From: Pedobacter nutrimenti
GTDB lineage: Bacteria; Bacteroidota; Bacteroidia; Sphingobacteriales; Sphingobacteriaceae
Direction of reading: 5' to 3'
Assembly: GCF_003208655.1 (NCBI RefSeq)
Contig: NZ_QKLU01000002.1
Location: forward strand, 684,285-748,284
Length of the DNA stretch: 64,000 nucleotides
Made by a program: the position numbers and the translations under genes. Below the pieces are notes generated by a model. That model was given only the letters and a program-made list of their open reading frames with translations, was not told the DNA's origin and did no database searches. This document shows, piece after piece, positions 53,257 to 62,265 of this stretch (within the stretch, counting starts at the first letter, position 1; each line of letters begins with the position of its first letter).

Positions 53257-55065
53257 CTATAAGTCAACCGCATCGCCCCGGAGTTTCCGGAAATGTTTCC
53301 TGGCCTGAGAAACATACATGCTTCCGGGAAAATCTGTAATCAGTTTCTGGTATAAATTACGGGCTTCCTCGATTTTGCCAAGCCTGTTTTCGTACAGGTC
53401 CGCCAGCAGGAACAGGGCATCATCTGTCCAAAGGCTTTCTTTATGTTTATCGATAATGGTTTGTAGCATCAGGGCAGCCTGGCTAAGGTTGTTTTGCTGG
53501 ATAAACAATTTGGATTTGGCCATCAGGATGTCATCGCTAAGGCTGTTTCCTGGAAAGGCAACCGAAATGCTGTCGAGCTTGATCAGGGCCTTTTGAGGCA
53601 GTTTTCTAAATTCCAGCATCTGAGCGTCTGCATACATTTTAAGCGCTGCACTGTCTGCTGCGGACTGAAGGTTATCTGAAATCAATAAACTCAGGTTTAA
53701 TGCGTCGTTCGCAATAAGCTGGGAGGTGGAGGCTTTTAAAACATCCGCCTGCGATTTTGCATAGGCAAAATTTCCCTGGAAAAAGGAAAGCCTTGCCGAA
53801 CGGAACATGGCTTCATTTCCGATGTCCTGGTTTTCAAACTTACGGGCGACCTGTTCATAAACCAAAAAAGCTTCCCAGGGTTCATTGTTCAGTACATAAA
53901 TATCGGCCAGGTTCAGTTTGATGCGTCCGGCTTCTTGCATATTTAAGTTTGGAATTTTTAAAGCCTCTTCCAATGCATTTTCTGCTTTGGTAAAATTGTT
54001 CAGGTAATAAGCCTCCAGGTTGGCCAGACGGGTCATGGCAAAGAGCGTCCGGAGGTTTTTTCCAAATTCATTGATTAAGGCTTCATACTGAGCGGCCAGT
54101 TCGGCCACCGCAGTTTTTTCGAATTTGCCATCCAGCAGCAGATAATATTTGGTGTTGATGAGCTCAATTCGGGCAGGAAGATAATATTCTCCTTTATTTC
54201 CTTTGGCCATAAGGTATTCATAGGCTTTAATGGCGGTCGTGTTCGCCCCGTTTGAAATAAAAGTGGAGGCCATATTGAAAATTTCCTGATCGCTGTGGTT
54301 TAGTCTTTTGTCCTGGGCAATCAATTGGCGGAGGGCCATTTCAAACTCCTGCCTTTGCAGGTATTCCCAGATGAGCAGTTTATTGAGCGTTTCATTGTCC
54401 GGGTCTTTCTGGATTTTTTTGAGCAATACAGCCTGTAAGGTCAGGTAATCGTTACTGCTCTCAAAAACGGCCGATAAATTGGTCTGTGCCTGGATCAGCA
54501 GGGCAGGCATAGTGGGTAAAACGTTCATGTATTCTGCCACGAGTGCATTTTTATCCTTTTTGTAACGGTATAGGTTCAGCAGTTCAAAAGCAAACATCTG
54601 GTCATTTCCGCTTATCTTTCTGCCTTGTAAAAAAGCAGAGATGGCCAGGTCATAGTACTGAAACCTGTACAGGTAATTGACATACAAACGGATCTTGTCT
54701 TCTTCAGGAGGAAGGCTCGCGATAAACTGATTAAAGAATTTAGTTGCTTTTTCAGCCTGACCATTTTCCTGATAAATCCTGCCCATTGCAATTTCAAATT
54801 TCAAATTGCCAGGTTGGGTACCCAGGTATTTTCGGACCACCTTTTCTGCATCCTGGTATTGTCCTGTTTTGAGCAGGGCATTCAGATAAAGATCAAAATA
54901 AACTTCCTTTTTACTGCTTTCAAAAAGCTTTCCGAACAGTATTACAGCTTTAGGATAATCCCCCTGTTCATAATACTGATAGGCAGAAGCATCTTCACTG
55001 TTTCTTTGTGCCAGCAGGTAAATGCTCAGTAAGGACAAAAGGGTAGTAAGGATCAGCTTCTTCAT
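53257..55065 (-). CDS. Exported tetratricopeptide-repeat protein
   Basis: 602 residues with a signal peptide (cleavage after YLLAQ). Many TPR-like repeats: YQYYEQGDYPKAVILFGKLFE, IYQENGQAEKATKFFNQFI, AYEYLMAKGN, and a C-terminal run (ALIKLDSISVAFPGNSLSDDIL, AALMLQTIIDKHKESLWTDDALFLLADLYEN) resembling outer-membrane assembly TPR lipoproteins such as BamD. Acts as a protein-interaction scaffold in the periplasm. First gene of the TPR-DUF4286-rfbC unit. Confidence 0.88.
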   Translation of the reverse strand: MKKLILTTLLSLLSIYLLAQRNSEDASAYQYYEQGDYPKAVILFGKLFESSKKEVYFDLYLNALLKTGQYQDAEKVVRKYLGTQPGNLKFEIAMGRIYQENGQAEKATKFFNQFIASLPPEEDKIRLYVNYLYRFQYYDLAISAFLQGRKISGNDQMFAFELLNLYRYKKDKNALVAEYMNVLPTMPALLIQAQTNLSAVFESSNDYLTLQAVLLKKIQKDPDNETLNKLLIWEYLQRQEFEMALRQLIAQDKRLNHSDQEIFNMASTFISNGANTTAIKAYEYLMAKGNKGEYYLPARIELINTKYYLLLDGKFEKTAVAELAAQYEALINEFGKNLRTLFAMTRLANLEAYYLNNFTKAENALEEALKIPNLNMQEAGRIKLNLADIYVLNNEPWEAFLVYEQVARKFENQDIGNEAMFRSARLSFFQGNFAYAKSQADVLKASTSQLIANDALNLSLLISDNLQSAADSAALKMYADAQMLEFRKLPQKALIKLDSISVAFPGNSLSDDILMAKSKLFIQQNNLSQAALMLQTIIDKHKESLWTDDALFLLADLYENRLGKIEEARNLYQKLITDFPGSMYVSQARKHFRKLRGDAVDL

Positions 55066-55216
55066 CAGGGTTAAAAATAAGAATTAAGCTTCAATAAATT
55101 TGGACAGCTGCCCGAATATAATTCTGTAAGTTGTGAAAACCAATGTTTTAGAGGCGCTGCTTTAAAGTTAAAGTAACAATATTGGTGAATAATCTCCTTC
55201 GCTTGGAGGTGATGTG

Positions 55217-55224
55217 TATTTTTG
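55217..55224 (+). promoter_or_regulatory. Promoter -7 box (TATTTTTG) of the S9/two-component operon
   Basis: A full match to TAnnTTTG, 16 bases before the ATG at 55241. The interval 55066-55240 also holds the divergent promoter region of the TPR gene. Confidence 0.5.
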
Positions 55225-55240
55225 TAAGCTAATTTATACT

Positions 55241-57124
55241 ATGATCATACCTAAGAGATACATCTGGCTACTTTTGGCAACGCTCTTGTTTGCCTGCAAA
55301 CAAAAAGGGAAAGAGATAGCTGTATCCGATTTCTTTAAATCCCAGGACAAATCGGGTTTTGCGCTTTCCCCCGACGGGAAAAGCCTTTCTTATTTTAAGC
55401 TGGAAGGGAAAAAGCAAAATATTGTTGTGGAAGATATTGCCAGTGGTGAATCCAGTCAGATTACCAATTTGAGCGATAAAAAGGTAAATTATTATACCTG
55501 GGTAAGTGATAACGAACTGGTTTACTATAAAAAAGACGGCTCTACCAGACAGATCGATGTGTTTATCATCAATAAGGAAGGCAAAAATGAAAGGCAGCTG
55601 AATGATAACGAGCGCAGCAGGATGCGGATCCTCAAAGACCAGCTGATCGATGATAAATACCTGCTGGTTTCATCCAACAAAAGAGATTCGACTGTTTTTG
55701 ATGTGTACAGGCTTAACGTCCGGAACGGCAAAATGGAGATGGCGGTGAAAAACCCCGGAAACATCACCAGCTGGTTTACCGATGCAAAAGCCAAGCTTAG
55801 GCTGGCCACTTCCAGTGACGGGGTGAATGAAACCCTGCTGTACAGGGAAAATGAAAACCAGGAATTTAAACCGGTCATGACCAATAATTTCCGGACAACC
55901 ATTAGCCCTGTTGCTTTTGCAGAAAGCAAACCGAATATTATTTATGCCATTTCAAATGTAAAGCGGGATAAAAATGCCTTGGTGGAACTGGATTGTAAAA
56001 CCGGAAAAGAAAGCAAAGTCTTGTTTGGAAATGACAGCCTCAATGTGGTAGAAGCGCAATATTCGGTCCGGAAAAAGCGGATGGCTTATGTGGTGTACGA
56101 GACCTGGAAACGGCAAAAATATTATCTGGACGATACCGTAAAACGCTTCTATGAGAAACTCGACCAGTTGCTGCCCAATACGGATTCCTATATCGTTGAC
56201 CGGGACAAAGCCGAAAACCTGTATGTCATCCGGACCTATACCGATAGAAACCCGGGCTCTTATTATTTGTATTTTGCCAGCAGCGGGACCCTGCGTAAAC
56301 TGGCCGATGTCAACTCCTCTGTGCAGCCCGATGAGCTGAGCGAAATGAAACCCATTCGTTTTACCTCCCGGGATGGTTTACTCATTCAGGGCTACTTAAC
56401 CCTGCCTAAAAATAAAGCGCCGAAAAATCTGCCAATGGTTGTTTTGCCGCATAGCGGACCTGGGAGCAGAAATGGCTGGGGCTATAATGCCGAGGTACAG
56501 TTTCTGGCCAACAGGGGCTATGCCGTATTTCAGGTCAATTACAGGGGCTCATCAGGTTATGGAAAAGAATTCAATGCAGCCGGTTTTAAACAATGGGGAC
56601 TGAAAATCAATGACGATATAGAAGATGGTGTCAAATGGCTGATTAAAAAAAATGTGGTCAACCCAAAAAGGATTGCCATTTACGGAAGCGGTTTTGGAGG
56701 GTACATTGCCCTGAATAGTTTGTACGCCAGTCCGGGCCTGTATGCCTGCGCGGCTTCGAATTCGGGGGTAATCAATTTGTTCAGTTACCTGAAATCGATC
56801 CCTCCTTTTTTAAAAACCAATTTGCAGATGTATTATGATATGATCGGAAATCCGGTAACCGATGCCGATTATATGCGCCAGGCCTCGCCAGTTTTTCACG
56901 GAGATAAAATGAACGTACCTTTGTTTATTGCACAAAGCTCCAAAGAAAAATGGATCAATCCGGGTGAGGTGATCCAGTTTGTTAAAGAACTAAAAAAGCG
57001 CAAGGTAAATGTGACCTATCTGGAAAAACCAAATGCCGATTATCAGCAAAATACAGCGGAAGACAGACAGCGGTATTATATGGCCCTGGAGCAGTTTTTA
57101 GAAGCGAACCTTAAGAAGAAATAG
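55241..57124 (+). CDS. Prolyl-oligopeptidase-family (S9) lipoprotein lacking the catalytic triad
   Basis: 627 residues from ATG 55241 (a GTG at 55214 lies upstream of the promoter box). Type II signal peptide (lipobox LFAC, Cys19). Residues ~30-370 form a beta-propeller; residues ~385-625 are an alpha/beta-hydrolase domain with the S9 layout (LPMVVLPHSGPGSRNGWGYN, FQVNYRGSSGYGKEFNAAG). The nucleophile motif GxSxGG reads GSGFGG (482-487), so the Ser position 484 is Gly; the Asp region GxxDxxV reads QSSKEKWI (565-572), and the His region has PNADYQQ (597-603). All three triad residues appear lost. It lies 10 bases upstream of a histidine kinase, suggesting a sensing or ligand-binding role. Confidence 0.9.
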   Translation: MIIPKRYIWLLLATLLFACKQKGKEIAVSDFFKSQDKSGFALSPDGKSLSYFKLEGKKQNIVVEDIASGESSQITNLSDKKVNYYTWVSDNELVYYKKDGSTRQIDVFIINKEGKNERQLNDNERSRMRILKDQLIDDKYLLVSSNKRDSTVFDVYRLNVRNGKMEMAVKNPGNITSWFTDAKAKLRLATSSDGVNETLLYRENENQEFKPVMTNNFRTTISPVAFAESKPNIIYAISNVKRDKNALVELDCKTGKESKVLFGNDSLNVVEAQYSVRKKRMAYVVYETWKRQKYYLDDTVKRFYEKLDQLLPNTDSYIVDRDKAENLYVIRTYTDRNPGSYYLYFASSGTLRKLADVNSSVQPDELSEMKPIRFTSRDGLLIQGYLTLPKNKAPKNLPMVVLPHSGPGSRNGWGYNAEVQFLANRGYAVFQVNYRGSSGYGKEFNAAGFKQWGLKINDDIEDGVKWLIKKNVVNPKRIAIYGSGFGGYIALNSLYASPGLYACAASNSGVINLFSYLKSIPPFLKTNLQMYYDMIGNPVTDADYMRQASPVFHGDKMNVPLFIAQSSKEKWINPGEVIQFVKELKKRKVNVTYLEKPNADYQQNTAEDRQRYYMALEQFLEANLKKK

Positions 57125-57134
57125 ACCGGTTGGG

Positions 57135-58802
57135 ATGAACGCAGAAAAGAACAGCGGTTACCGTAAGAATTTTTCATTGATCGTTACCTTTATCATTCTG
57201 ATTTCGGTCCTTTTTATCCTGTCTTTATTTCTGGCCTATAACTTTAGTAAAAAATTTATTGAAAACGATTTTGCTTCCGAAAAAGTAAAAGTGCTGGAAG
57301 AAAGTGTAAAGCCTTACAATAACTTTTTTCAGAATAAATTGCCCGAGGTCTCCTATTACAATGGTTACCTCGATTCTGCGACAACCGCTAAGTTTGTAGA
57401 CACCCTTTTGCTGGAATACCCCTTTGTGTCCAGGGTGGTGTTTTACGATTCCGAAATTGCCAATCACCCGGTCAGGGACGGGCTCAATACCGGTCATTTT
57501 TCTTTTGGCCCCAAGGCGATTTACCAGTTCGGGAGCCTGGTGCCTGAAGATTCTGTTAAATTGTTCTCGGTAAAGGACAAACGCTCTTTTAGCAGGGCCG
57601 ATGATTTTAATGCCCTGGGAATAAAACTGATTTCCTATGTGGAAAGGCTCGACACCACCAAGGTACCCAGCCAGGATGAGTTGTTCAGTAACCTGAGTAT
57701 TGTCCGTTCCAACAAAATTACCTATTTAAATTTTCCGCGTTTTGAGGACCTTAAAATCTACAAACAGATGCTGCGGAAAGCTTTGGACCCGGCACCGGTT
57801 TACCAGCAGGACATGTTGTCTTTTTACCTGGACCCTTATAAAATCCGGATCATCAATTCCCGGCCAAGACTGTATCAAAACATCCGGATAGAGCCGCTGA
57901 CTTACGATCCTCTGGATACCTCATCAGATTTTGTCGCTACAGAAATTGCGCTCCCAGGCCCTTTTTCAGACTATAAACTGTATTTTATCTCTGCAAAATC
58001 TTTTGTAGACCGTGAAATTCTGCGGTATTTTTTACCTATCGCCATTATTGTACTGGTGTTTTATGGCATATTGGTGCTGGTGGCTTATTTGATTTTCCGC
58101 AACCTGAACATTAACCACCGGATGTTTAAATTGCAATATGATTTTGTAAATAACCTTACCCATGAGTTTAAGACCCCTGTAAGCGTTATTAAAATTGCAG
58201 GAAACAACATCAAAAGCGCCGCGTCCCTTACCGAAAAAGAGCAGAAGCTGTACGGTAAAATACTGGATGAAGAAGCTGACAAACTCAACGGCCTGATGAA
58301 CAAGCTGTTGGCCTTTACGCAGATTGAAAATAAAGCGATAGAGCTGAACCAGGAAAAAGTTTACATTAAGGACTTTATAGAAAGCACCATAGAGTCACAT
58401 ACTTTAAAACACCCTGATTTTGACTTCAGTTATGAAACTTCGGGCTTTGAGACTTTCATTACCGATCCGGTGCTGCTGGGGAGTTTATTTGACAACCTGG
58501 CAGAAAATGCCTACAAGTATTCTCCCCCTGAACGAAAAAAATTGCATATTACAGCAAGATTGATCAAAAACAGGGTGGTGATCCGCTTTACAGACCATGG
58601 GATAGGAATACCTTCCCCTCAGATCAATGACGTTTTTAAAAAGTTTTACCGCATTCAGAACCAATATAACCAAAACGGGAGTGTGGGACTGGGCTTGGCT
58701 TTCTGTAAGGAACTTGTTAACTTTATGAAAGGAGAGATCAGCGTGAAAAGTAAGGTAAACAAAGGAACAGAATTTAAAATTGTACTACCATTTAATGATT
58801 AA
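57135..58802 (+). CDS. Sensor histidine kinase
   Basis: 555 residues. One N-terminal membrane helix (~15-36), a long periplasmic sensor region (~40-300) of unknown family, a second helix (~298-320), then the kinase core: H-box NNLTHEFKTPVSVIKIAG near residue 338, N-box FDNLAENAYKYSPP near 455, G1 FTDHGIGIPSP and G2 GSVGLGLAFCKELV. It phosphorylates the response regulator encoded five bases downstream and is in an operon with the S9-like lipoprotein upstream. Confidence 0.95.
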   Translation: MNAEKNSGYRKNFSLIVTFIILISVLFILSLFLAYNFSKKFIENDFASEKVKVLEESVKPYNNFFQNKLPEVSYYNGYLDSATTAKFVDTLLLEYPFVSRVVFYDSEIANHPVRDGLNTGHFSFGPKAIYQFGSLVPEDSVKLFSVKDKRSFSRADDFNALGIKLISYVERLDTTKVPSQDELFSNLSIVRSNKITYLNFPRFEDLKIYKQMLRKALDPAPVYQQDMLSFYLDPYKIRIINSRPRLYQNIRIEPLTYDPLDTSSDFVATEIALPGPFSDYKLYFISAKSFVDREILRYFLPIAIIVLVFYGILVLVAYLIFRNLNINHRMFKLQYDFVNNLTHEFKTPVSVIKIAGNNIKSAASLTEKEQKLYGKILDEEADKLNGLMNKLLAFTQIENKAIELNQEKVYIKDFIESTIESHTLKHPDFDFSYETSGFETFITDPVLLGSLFDNLAENAYKYSPPERKKLHITARLIKNRVVIRFTDHGIGIPSPQINDVFKKFYRIQNQYNQNGSVGLGLAFCKELVNFMKGEISVKSKVNKGTEFKIVLPFND

Positions 58803-58807
58803 AACAG

Positions 58808-59497
58808 ATGTCTAAAGGAATTAAAATATTAATAGTTGAAGACGATGAAAATTTACGTTTTCTTGTAGTACACCGCTTAAAATCAGAAGGCTATGAAGTT
58901 CTGGAGGTAGGAGATGGCGATGCTGCCCAAAAAATGATCATGGAAGAAAAACCGGATATCGTACTGATGGACTGGATGCTGCCTGGAAAACAAGGGGCAG
59001 AAGTTTGCGAGGAAGTACGTAAAATGGGTTTTGACAAACTGATCATTATGATGACGGCCAAGGCCCAGGACGTAGATAAGATTGACGCCTATAATTTTGG
59101 GGCTTCAGATTATGTGACCAAACCCTTTAACATGGACGTGCTGGTGGCCATGCTGGACAGCAAAGTGAAATTCCTGCTGAACAACGATCGCTCTGAAATA
59201 CACCGTTTTGGAGATATGGAACACCATCCAAACATCCATACCCTGTACAGGCACGGAAAAAAGATAGAACTGACCATCCTTGAAAACAGGATCCTGCTGT
59301 ATTTTCTGCGCAACCCGAACAAAGTGATCAACAGGGACGAATTGATGCTGGTGGTTTGGGGTTATAACTCAGATGTAAATACCCGCACCCTGGACATGCA
59401 CATTGTCCGTCTGCGTAAAAAAATAGAAATCAATCCGGATAACCCGCAATTGCTGCAAACCGTAAGAGGGGTTGGATACCGTTTTAATGCGGGCTGA
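58808..59497 (+). CDS. OmpR/PhoB-family response regulator
   Basis: 229 residues. Receiver: acidic pair in LIVEDDEN, phospho-acceptor Asp in PDIVLMDWMLPG, and switch Lys in DYVTKPFNMDVL. The C-terminal winged-helix ends with LLQTVRGVGYRFNAG, the OmpR-type recognition and wing. Partner of the upstream kinase. Its stop codon abuts the stop of the converging metallophosphoesterase gene; both stops lie in the loop of a hairpin. Confidence 0.95.
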   Translation: MSKGIKILIVEDDENLRFLVVHRLKSEGYEVLEVGDGDAAQKMIMEEKPDIVLMDWMLPGKQGAEVCEEVRKMGFDKLIIMMTAKAQDVDKIDAYNFGASDYVTKPFNMDVLVAMLDSKVKFLLNNDRSEIHRFGDMEHHPNIHTLYRHGKKIELTILENRILLYFLRNPNKVINRDELMLVVWGYNSDVNTRTLDMHIVRLRKKIEINPDNPQLLQTVRGVGYRFNAG

Positions 59498-59507
59498 TTA
59501 AGCCCGC
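59489..59507. terminator. Hairpin containing both converging stop codons
   Basis: GCGGGCT (59489-59495) pairs with AGCCCGC (59501-59507), five-base loop GATTA. The TGA of the response regulator (59495-59497) and the TAA of the metallophosphoesterase (59498-59500, minus) lie in it. No T-run follows, so termination strength is uncertain. Confidence 0.6.
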
Positions 59508-60757
59508 TTCAATTCGAATATGGTGATTTCGGGTAAAATGCCTACCCGGCCCGGATAACCTAAAAAGCCATAACCCACATTGACATACAGCTGCTGTTGT
59601 TTTTCCTGGTACAGGCCTGCCCATTCCTTATAGATGTATTGAATCGGGCTCCACTGAAAATCTTTGGTCCTGACACCAAACTGCATTCCATGGGTATGTC
59701 CGCTAAACATGGCATCGATTTGAGGATACTTTTCCAGTACCTCTCCCCGCCAGTGGGAGGGGTCATGCGAAAGCAGTAATTTTACCGGCAAATCGTCTGT
59801 GTTTTTTACAGCAAGGTCCATGCGGCCGTATTTTGGAAAGCGGCCCATGCCCCAGTTTTCTATCCCCAGGATACCCAGTTCTTCTCCATCTACTTTTAAC
59901 CTCCGGTGCTCATTCATAAGCAGGTCCCAGCCCATCACCTTATGCGTGGCAATCACATCTTTAAGGTTTTTGGCTTTGGCGGTAGAAGGTCCTCTTCCAA
60001 AATGGTAATCTCCATAATCATGGTTGCCCAGGGTAGAGTAAACCCCAAGCGGCGCTTTTACCTTTGTGAAAATATCCTGATAATCCCGCATTTCTGTGGC
60101 CATGTCGTTGACCAGGTCACCGGTAAAGAAAATGAAATCGGGTTTTTCAGCCAGGAGCATTTCTACCCCGCCTTTAACCGCTTTATGGTTGTAAAAACTA
60201 CCCGAATGGATGTCCGAAATCTGTCCCAGTTTAATCCCTTCAAAAGCTTTGGGGAGGTTGGGAAGAATTAAGGTTTTCCTTTTGATCTTATAGTCATAGG
60301 CTCCTGAAACAATTCCCCAGCTTAAAGAGGTCAGGGGAACAGCAGCCACCACCAGTCCTGCTTTGACCAGGAAAGAAGAACGGCTGATGGGTTCTCCCAG
60401 GCTGGGGGATGCCGGTTTTTGAGGAACTGGCTTTTCGGTTTTAAAGCGCCGCAGCAGGCCCAGGACCAGGCGGCGCAGATCGTCAATGACCAGAAAGGGG
60501 ATCAACACCACCTTACAGGCAATGGTCAGAAAATAAGCAACCAGGATAATGGCCCTTAAGGACAAAAATATGTTCAGGAATATGCCGCTGTATACGCCAA
60601 TGGTGAGCAAAATGGTGTAACCCCACCACAACCAGGTAAAGCGTTTTTTTGCGCTTTCCGTCCAGTTTTTAAATGCAGAAAGTATGGCCTTGTAACAATA
60701 AAAGTCCAGGGCCAGCATGACCAGGGTGATCAGTATCAATATCGGTAAACGCCCCAT
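59498..60757 (-). CDS. Membrane-anchored metallophosphoesterase
   Basis: 419 residues. About four membrane segments in the first 105 residues, then a signal-anchor-like helix near 130-150, then a calcineurin-like phosphoesterase domain with the metal motifs LGQISDIHSGSF, FFTGDLVND, TLGNHDYGDY, LLSHDPSHW and MFSGHTHGMQ. Related to YkuE/YaeI-type proteins that act on lipid or nucleotide phosphates near the membrane. The start lies one base after the stop of the MoxR-like gene upstream. Confidence 0.93.
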   Translation of the reverse strand: MGRLPILILITLVMLALDFYCYKAILSAFKNWTESAKKRFTWLWWGYTILLTIGVYSGIFLNIFLSLRAIILVAYFLTIACKVVLIPFLVIDDLRRLVLGLLRRFKTEKPVPQKPASPSLGEPISRSSFLVKAGLVVAAVPLTSLSWGIVSGAYDYKIKRKTLILPNLPKAFEGIKLGQISDIHSGSFYNHKAVKGGVEMLLAEKPDFIFFTGDLVNDMATEMRDYQDIFTKVKAPLGVYSTLGNHDYGDYHFGRGPSTAKAKNLKDVIATHKVMGWDLLMNEHRRLKVDGEELGILGIENWGMGRFPKYGRMDLAVKNTDDLPVKLLLSHDPSHWRGEVLEKYPQIDAMFSGHTHGMQFGVRTKDFQWSPIQYIYKEWAGLYQEKQQQLYVNVGYGFLGYPGRVGILPEITIFELKRA

Positions 60758-60758
60758 C

Positions 60759-62252
60759 TTATCTAAAATCTAGATCATCATCCTCCTCAGGACTGCCACT
60801 AAACAAACTATCAAACATATCGGAAAAACCAAAGCCCCCGTCGAGGTAGTTTTTACTTAACATGGAATATTCTGCCAGGCCATGTAAAATAAACTCCATC
60901 ATCAGCAGGGTTTGCACGGCACTGAGTTTGGGATGAAATTTTTTCACCATATCATGAAGGCCGGTTACCGACATCAGTTCTTTTTTATACTGGGCATCAT
61001 TCAGCTGATCGGAAATGTCCAGCGTGTTGCCGTCTGTGAACCAATCGGCAATGGGCACATAAGGATTTGGGGTTTTAGCCCGCTTAGCTTTTTCCGGATC
61101 CGGAAAATAACGGGCAAATAAAGTTCGGATGGCTTTACCAATCAGGATATTGGCCACCTTTGCCGGACCTTCCAGTTCCCCTTCGTAAACCAGTTCAATT
61201 TTACCGGTCACGGCAGGAATAATTCCAATCATATCTGATAAGCGGACAAAAGTCTGTTTTTCATCATTGACAAGCATTCTTCTTTCGGCAGTACTGATCA
61301 GGTTTTCATAGGCCGAAATGGTCAGTCTGGCCGAAACACCCGATTTTTGATCTATAAACTCACTTTTACGGGCTTCAAAGGCAACTTGTTCCACCAGGTC
61401 CTTCAACAGGCCATCGGCCTCAATACAGCTTTTCTGTTCCTCTGTCAGTTTGGCTTCCTGGAAAGTGATTTTTCTGGAGATGCCTATACTTTTGGGGTAA
61501 TGTGTCAGGATCTGGCTTTCAATTCTGTCTTTCAAAGGCGTCACAATGGAGCCCCTGTTGGTATAATCTTCCGGATTGGCCGTGAATACAAACTGCACGT
61601 CCAATGGAAGGCGAAGTTTAAAACCCCTGATCTGGATGTCTTTTTCCTGGAGCATATTGAACAAAGCCACCTGGATCCTGGCCTGCAGATCGGGCAGTTC
61701 ATTAATGACGAAAATGCTGCGGTGTGCGCGGGGAATTAAGCCAAAATGGATCACCCGTTCATCGTTATACGTTAACTTTAAGGTCGCTGCTTTGATCGGA
61801 TCTACGTCCCCGATTAAATCGGCGACGGTTACATCCGGAGTGGCCAGTTTTTCAGTGTAGCGCTCCGAGCGGTGTTGCCAGCTGACCGGGCACTGGTCCC
61901 CATGAATGGAAATTTCATGTTTTCCATACCAGGATATTGGATTTAAAGGGTCGTCAAAAACCTCGCTTCCGCTGATGTAAGGAATATATTCATCGAGCAG
62001 ATTGACCATTAAACGGGCAATACGGGTTTTTGCCTGTCCGCGCAAACCCAAAAGTAAAATGTTGTGTCTGGATAAAATTGCTGTTTGCAGTTCGGGAATA
62101 ACGGTTTCATCATAGCCCAGGATGCCTTCAAAACCAGCATCTTTTGCTTTCAACTGCCGGACCAGGTTTTTTCTAAGCTCATCTTTGACCGTTAAAGACT
62201 GATATCCGGAGGCTTTGAGGTCTCCGAGCGTTTTAATGTTTTTATAATCCAT
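60759..62252 (-). CDS. MoxR-like/magnesium-chelatase-type AAA+ ATPase
   Basis: 497 residues. N-terminal AAA+ core: Walker A GLRGQAKT (69-76), Walker B region SIFVINELPDL near 180 where the usual Asp is Asn (a feature I recall for this family), and sensor residues in FVFTANPEDYTNRGS. The C-terminal helical part extends to ~490. MoxR-type ATPases work with a VWA partner to insert metals or remodel proteins. The VWA gene lies 13 bases upstream in the same operon. The target is unknown. Confidence 0.9.
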   Translation of the reverse strand: MDYKNIKTLGDLKASGYQSLTVKDELRKNLVRQLKAKDAGFEGILGYDETVIPELQTAILSRHNILLLGLRGQAKTRIARLMVNLLDEYIPYISGSEVFDDPLNPISWYGKHEISIHGDQCPVSWQHRSERYTEKLATPDVTVADLIGDVDPIKAATLKLTYNDERVIHFGLIPRAHRSIFVINELPDLQARIQVALFNMLQEKDIQIRGFKLRLPLDVQFVFTANPEDYTNRGSIVTPLKDRIESQILTHYPKSIGISRKITFQEAKLTEEQKSCIEADGLLKDLVEQVAFEARKSEFIDQKSGVSARLTISAYENLISTAERRMLVNDEKQTFVRLSDMIGIIPAVTGKIELVYEGELEGPAKVANILIGKAIRTLFARYFPDPEKAKRAKTPNPYVPIADWFTDGNTLDISDQLNDAQYKKELMSVTGLHDMVKKFHPKLSAVQTLLMMEFILHGLAEYSMLSKNYLDGGFGFSDMFDSLFSGSPEEDDDLDFR

Positions 62253-62265
62253 ATTTAATAAAATC

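Noticed and set aside
60759..62252. Walker B Asp-to-Asn change as a disabled ATPase
   Set aside because: The INELPDL pattern is, as far as I recall, normal for this MoxR/chelatase-like family, and the other ATPase motifs are intact.
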